Part shown: piece by piece, positions 13,918-17,296 of the stretch
Position numbering within the stretch: the stretch's first letter is position 1
Layout of the letters: each line of letters starts with the position of its first letter
From: Firmicutes bacterium UBA3553
GTDB lineage: Bacteria; Bacillota; Clostridia; Tissierellales; Sedimentibacteraceae
Assembly: GCA_002381185.1 (NCBI GenBank)
Contig: DFOA01000032.1
Coordinates: forward strand, 57,318-74,613
Length of the DNA: 17,296 nt
Direction of reading: 5' to 3'
The notes under the pieces: model-generated
Seen by the model: only the letters and a program-made list of their open reading frames with translations
What the model was told of the DNA's origin: nothing
Database searches by the model: none
Program-made: the position numbers and the translations under genes

Positions 13918-15331
13918 AATACCGTCTCCTCATTGATGAGGAAGGTATTCTCATTTCATCTCTGTATTTTGCGACAGTCCTTCTTGAAATGTTTATGCCC
14001 TCATTGCTTAGCATTTCTGCAATCTTCTGATCGCTTAAAGGTTTTTGCGGATTTTCATCATTAATTAATTTTTGAATTTGTGTCTTAACGCTGGTTGATG
14101 ATATTCCGTCTCCGTCGGCTTCACTTATGCTGCTTGCAAAGAAGTATTTCAGTTCAAATAATCCTCTTGGCGTTTGAACATACTTTCCGTTAGTCGCTCT
14201 ACTGACTGTAGATTCGTGAACACCTACATCATCTGCAACATCCTTTAAAACCAAAGGTTTTAATGCCGTCTTTCCTTCATCAAAGAACTTCCTCTGAAAC
14301 TTCAGGATTGACTCGGTAACCTTGTACAAAGTCATTCTTCTTTGTTCAATACTTTTAATAAGCCACATTGAAGAATTTAATTTGTCAGTTAAAAACTTAT
14401 TGGCTTCCTTGTCATCCAGGTTGCTGATCATACTCTTATAATAATTGCTTATTGTAAGAGTGGGCAGATTATTATCATTAACGATAATTATATATTCGTC
14501 ATTTATTTTCTCTATGGTAACATCAGGCACTATATATCTTATATTATCCGAGTCAACTATGAAACCTCTTGAGGGTTTAGGTTCAAGCATTTTTATTATA
14601 TCGCATATGCTTTGAACTCTGGTCACACTTATCTTTAAATCTTTTGCAATTTTTTGAACTTTGTTGGTTGCAATGTCTTCTAAATAACTCTCGGCTATTA
14701 TATATGCGTTTTTATCCTGTATTCCTTTTTCCTTGAGTTGAATCATAAGGCATTCGCTCAGGTTCCTGGCACCTACGCCTACAGGATCAAATGTCTGTAT
14801 TAACCTCAAAACCCTTTCGACTTCAACAACATCCTCATTCAATAAAAGACTTATATCCTGTACGGAACATCCTAAATATCCTTTATTGTCAAGAGACTCT
14901 ATAATAAATTCACCTATTCTTTTTTCCTTGTTTGTTTTTACGGAAACACCAAGCTGGACCATAAGATGATCCTTTAAAGACATTTTTTTGGATGTGTAAC
15001 TTTCAAAGGATTGCTTTTCATCCGAATCTACATTTCTTTCATAGGCCTTATAGCTTAGATCATCATACCTTTCTGTGATCTCCTTCCAATCGATTTCATC
15101 TTTTGAGTCGCTTTTCTCATAGTTGTTGTCATTATCACGATCATCACCGGAAGCAGATTCCTGATTTCTATTATCTGCGGATTCAAGAAAAGGATTTACC
15201 TCTAGCTGCTTGTATATAAACTCCATTAATTCCACGTTGTTGAATTGCAGAATTTGAATAGCTTGTCTTAATTCAGGCGTCATTATAAGCTTTTGAGTTT
15301 GTGACAGGTTTAATTCAAAACCCATTTTCAT
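13916..15331 (-). CDS. rpoN: RNA polymerase sigma-54 factor
   Basis: A 471-aa enhancer-dependent sigma factor. Residues 4-50 are the Gln/Leu-rich region I (LNLSQTQKLIMTPELRQAI), which contacts activators. An acidic linker covers about 51-85 (region II), a core-binding domain follows, then a helix-turn-helix (VADDVGVHESTVSRATN), and the RpoN box S-RRTVAKYR at about 449-457, which reads the -24 element. The domain set is complete. The start has AAGGAG seven bases upstream, with a second Met two codons later. It is a single-gene transcription unit with its own promoter and terminator, placed between grd and cggR. The rpoN-cggR-gap order is, as I recall, shared with Clostridium acetobutylicum. 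No activator gene or clear -24/-12 site is visible in this window. Confidence 0.96.
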   Translation of the reverse strand: MKMGFELNLSQTQKLIMTPELRQAIQILQFNNVELMEFIYKQLEVNPFLESADNRNQESASGDDRDNDNNYEKSDSKDEIDWKEITERYDDLSYKAYERNVDSDEKQSFESYTSKKMSLKDHLMVQLGVSVKTNKEKRIGEFIIESLDNKGYLGCSVQDISLLLNEDVVEVERVLRLIQTFDPVGVGARNLSECLMIQLKEKGIQDKNAYIIAESYLEDIATNKVQKIAKDLKISVTRVQSICDIIKMLEPKPSRGFIVDSDNIRYIVPDVTIEKINDEYIIIVNDNNLPTLTISNYYKSMISNLDDKEANKFLTDKLNSSMWLIKSIEQRRMTLYKVTESILKFQRKFFDEGKTALKPLVLKDVADDVGVHESTVSRATNGKYVQTPRGLFELKYFFASSISEADGDGISSTSVKTQIQKLINDENPQKPLSDQKIAEMLSNEGINISRRTVAKYRDEMRIPSSSMRRRY

Positions 15332-15354
15332 AATATCACTCCTTGCTAATATAT

Positions 15355-15382
15355 ATTATATCAAAATTTATTAATATTTCAA
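15355..15382 (-). promoter_or_regulatory. rpoN promoter
   Basis: Minus-strand TTGAAA (15377-15382), a 16-base spacer and TATAAT (15355-15360) preceded by TGA, a strong extended -10. The start is near 15348, leaving a leader of only about 17 bases with AAGGAG at 15339-15344. A further TATAAT farther upstream near 15475 has a weaker -35. The rest of the gap 15383-15518 is AT-rich and shows nothing else. Confidence 0.75.
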
Positions 15383-15518
15383 TATCTATTATATTATTAA
15401 CAAAATTAATAATTTTTTATTGGAATTAATATATATAGCCCATTCATAAATTTTTGCTCTTAGTATATTATTATATCAAATAAATGTTAAATATGCTAAA
15501 TGAATTTTACATAAAAGC

Positions 15519-15564
15519 AAAAAAATAAATTCGACAGCAAGGATCAAAAGATTCTCGCTGTCGA
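15519..15564 (-). terminator. Intrinsic terminator of the grd operon
   Basis: On the minus strand TCGACAGC pairs with GCTGTCGA and the stem extends inward to about 15 bp with one G-U and one mismatch around a TTTT loop. A downstream tract ending in seven T follows. It is about 60 bases after grdD and marks the end of the glycine reductase component C transcript. Confidence 0.9.
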
Positions 15565-15581
15565 CGGATGACTGATACCAT

Positions 15582-15603
15582 TATCTATTTTTAATCTATT
15601 GTG
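15582..15603 (-). repeat. Degenerate two-unit 11-nt repeat after grdD
   Basis: Plus-strand TATCTATTTTT and AATCTATTGTG stand in 11-base register and fit the unit consensus NAYCNATYGYT loosely. They lie between the grdD stop and the grd terminator. The match is weaker than at the other sites. Confidence 0.35.
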
Positions 15604-15623
15604 TAGGCATAGCCGGTATTCTA

Positions 15624-16799
15624 TCAGCAATCTAATTTTTCTTTAGCAATAAACTCATTATCAGCAAGTATTTTTAATGCTGAATTTGTATTTGCATCAT
15701 TTACTAATATTATCGGTCCTGTGCAGCCCATTCCGCTTTCTGCGTAAATGCCGTTTTTCCACAATAATTTAACTGCATCTTCCAGATCCATTATTTCGAT
15801 TCCGGAAATTTGCGAAGTTACAACTTGTTTTTCGGGAGCCTTAACTTCTGTTTCTGCTTCCTGAGGTTTTTTAGCTGCTTTAAGTCCATTTAAAATTTCA
15901 GTTAAACCGGCTTTGTGAGCTTTTTCAAATTCCTGTTTTGCAATTTCTAAACAGTTTCCTTTTACCAGATCAGCGGCAAATTTGATTGCTCCTTCAACTA
16001 AAGGTGCACCTGATGCTCTTGATATTATAAGAATCAGCTTATCAAAACCTTCTCCGATTCCAGGGCCGTATCCGTAGCCGAGAGATTCGTAACTTCCTCC
16101 TGTTGTATAGGATGAAAATATTTTTATCATCAAATTGCCTGTCAGTGAATCCATTACCATAACATCCGCAGAACCCATAAGAAGGTCATTTCCTCTCATA
16201 ACGGCACCTCCGTCTGCTCTTTGGGACGCTGTAAAATTAATGTCATATCCCTGGTTTTTAAGCTTTGTAAGAGCTATTTCAGTTTGTCTTGCTCCATCAA
16301 CGTTTAAAATTCCAACTGTAGGTTTTTTAATTCCGCATGCCTTTGCTGTTATGATGCCGTAAATTGCATTCTTAACCATTCCTTCAACCTTGTCGGTTGA
16401 TGATGTTCCTGTTGTTGTAGCAATGAACATTTCTTTTCCTTTTCCGGGAGTTATAATTCTGCCCACTGTAGAAACTCCTATAGGGAATGGATAATGCATT
16501 GTCACCGCAGCATCGACTTCTTTTGAATTAAGAAGTGACTCCATGGTTTTGTGAGCTTCATCCTCTGAATTCACAAATGCTGTTTTAACTCCTTCAACAC
16601 TTTTAGTACCTATTACTGTAGTTTCAATTCCGCTTTTTGCTGCTTTGGCGGCAGCTTCGAATATATTGTCTTCTCCGTGTTCACTTCCCAAGGCAGTAAC
16701 AGCTACTCTCGGCTTTTGTCCATATTCGCCGCTGATTAAAGTATCAGCCAGTTGATTGAACACTTTGCCTATTATTTGGTTAACTTGTTTTTCAGACAT
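15624..16799 (-). CDS. grdD: Glycine/sarcosine/betaine reductase component C, alpha subunit
   Basis: A 391-aa subunit of the cytoplasmic component C, which takes the carboxymethyl group from the selenoprotein GrdA and releases acetyl phosphate, the ATP-yielding end of Stickland glycine reduction. The body resembles PlsX-type phosphate acyltransferases (TTTGTSSTDKVEG, NVDGARQTE, MVMDSLTGN, GYGPGIGEG). A Lys/Glu/Pro-rich linker around 308-328 leads to a C-terminal segment with GMGCTGP; its cysteine is residue 359, the same number as the active-site Cys359 reported, as I recall, for Eubacterium acidaminophilum GrdD. AGGAGGG precedes the ATG and overlaps the grdC stop (8 bp gap), so the subunits are translationally coupled. 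It ends TGA-TAG; no selenocysteine use is expected in this subunit. Confidence 0.95.
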   Translation of the reverse strand: MSEKQVNQIIGKVFNQLADTLISGEYGQKPRVAVTALGSEHGEDNIFEAAAKAAKSGIETTVIGTKSVEGVKTAFVNSEDEAHKTMESLLNSKEVDAAVTMHYPFPIGVSTVGRIITPGKGKEMFIATTTGTSSTDKVEGMVKNAIYGIITAKACGIKKPTVGILNVDGARQTEIALTKLKNQGYDINFTASQRADGGAVMRGNDLLMGSADVMVMDSLTGNLMIKIFSSYTTGGSYESLGYGYGPGIGEGFDKLILIISRASGAPLVEGAIKFAADLVKGNCLEIAKQEFEKAHKAGLTEILNGLKAAKKPQEAETEVKAPEKQVVTSQISGIEIMDLEDAVKLLWKNGIYAESGMGCTGPIILVNDANTNSALKILADNEFIAKEKLDC

Positions 16800-16807
16800 A
16801 TGCCCTC

Positions 16808-17296
16808 CTATTCTGCCATTAGATTTGAAGCGAAGCTCTTTAACGCTGATGCGATTAATTCTTTTACTTTTTCCTCTGATATAGTAGATTGTGGTTCTTG
16901 TTTTCCTTTGTTTGCTTCAACAACAAAGGATACTCCGTCAAACAGATTCGTCATTCTTCCTAGGAAGAGGCTTCCTTTTCCGACTATCATGGCATTTTTA
17001 ATTTTTCCTTCCATAATGTCCTGTCTGCAGAATCCTATATAAGGAACTCCTGAAGGTATATGACCCTGTGTTGGAGCCCAGCCTGTCATACCGTGTTTTT
17101 CTGTAAACCCTGCAAGATCCTTCTTTTCTATATCGCCGCGTTTAACAGCCAAAGCACCGATCATCTTGTAATTTGCCAGCGGAACATCTCCGGCTCCTGC
17201 CGGTTTTGTGATATCAGGATTTTGCATTTCAACAGAATATTTGTCTATATCTGTTATTTTCATTCCTGCTCTGTCTAAGGATGAAACCAATGATGT
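16808..17296 (-). CDS. grdC: Glycine/sarcosine/betaine reductase component C, beta subunit (partial)
   Basis: The C-terminal 162 residues of GrdC; the reading frame stays open to the window edge, so the N-terminus is missing. The full protein is about 510 aa and has a ketoacyl-synthase III (FabH-like) fold. Visible are NPDITKPAGAGDVP, KHGMTGW, TQGHIPSGVPYIG and GKGSLFLGRMTNLFDGVSF, which I recognise as GrdC-specific. With GrdD it forms the acetyl-phosphate-producing component C. A TTG at 17290 is not the start. The stop codon overlaps the grdD ribosome binding site. Genes for components A and B are expected farther right. Confidence 0.93.
   Translation of the reverse strand, partial: TSLVSSLDRAGMKITDIDKYSVEMQNPDITKPAGAGDVPLANYKMIGALAVKRGDIEKKDLAGFTEKHGMTGWAPTQGHIPSGVPYIGFCRQDIMEGKIKNAMIVGKGSLFLGRMTNLFDGVSFVVEANKGKQEPQSTISEEKVKELIASALKSFASNLMAE

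Noticed and set aside
13664..15623. Sigma-54 (-24/-12) promoter near rpoN or the flanking operons
   Set aside because: I saw no TGGCAC-N5-TTGCA-like match on the minus strand in the intergenic regions; all promoters proposed here are sigma-A type.
15624..15626. Selenocysteine read-through of the grdD TGA
   Set aside because: Glycine reductase uses selenocysteine in GrdA and GrdB, not GrdD; here TGA is followed at once by TAG, and the protein has its expected length and Cys359.

Overview
The window is AT-rich and every convincing gene lies on the minus strand, so transcription runs from the right end (base 17296) to the left. The gene content points to an anaerobic Firmicute of the Clostridia/Tissierellia type that ferments amino acids by the Stickland reaction. 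The evidence is glycine reductase component C (grdC, grdD), a rpoN-cggR-gap-pgk-tpiA-gpmI-eno-secG order that I recall from clostridia, strong GGAGG ribosome binding sites, and a membrane pyrophosphatase whose ion-site residues look Na+-specific. The genus is not determined; a Sedimentibacter-like organism is only a guess.

Right to left, the layout is as follows. (1) 17296-15624: the 3' part of grdC and complete grdD, closed by a strong intrinsic terminator at 15519-15564. (2) 15382-13851: rpoN (sigma-54) with its own extended -10 promoter and its own terminator. (3) 13848-6526: the glycolytic triose-phosphate operon cggR-gap-pgk-tpiA-gpmI-eno. Two promoter candidates precede it. The proximal one has a CggR-type operator with two GGGAC boxes exactly 20 bp apart, and a stem-loop separates cggR from gap. 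(4) 6439-3800: secG (Sec translocon) and hppA (ion-pumping pyrophosphatase), followed by a chain of stem-loops and an intrinsic terminator. (5) 3800-26: a promoter, a roughly 138-nt leader, and a tight three-gene operon of an alpha/beta hydrolase, an unusual MurF-like ligase with about five N-terminal membrane helices instead of the usual UDP-substrate domain, and a D-Ala-D-Ala ligase. This set suggests a membrane-associated branch of cell-wall precursor synthesis.

The most unusual signal is non-coding: a family of degenerate 11-nt units (coding-strand consensus roughly ARCRATNGRTN). They are arranged head-to-tail and then, after a short apex, in inverted orientation, so each large copy could fold into a long imperfect RNA hairpin. 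Large copies lie between gap and pgk, at the 3' end of eno, and as the 5' leader of the hydrolase-murF-ddl operon. Two-unit copies follow rpoN and grdD. In gap, rpoN and eno the units begin exactly at, or overlap, the stop codon. I do not recognise this as a named repeat family.

The genes link central energy metabolism. Glycine reductase yields acetyl phosphate, the triose module yields ATP and NAD(P)H, and the pyrophosphatase recovers biosynthetic PPi as an ion gradient. All coordinates, motifs and base-pairings were read by eye; no search or folding program was run.
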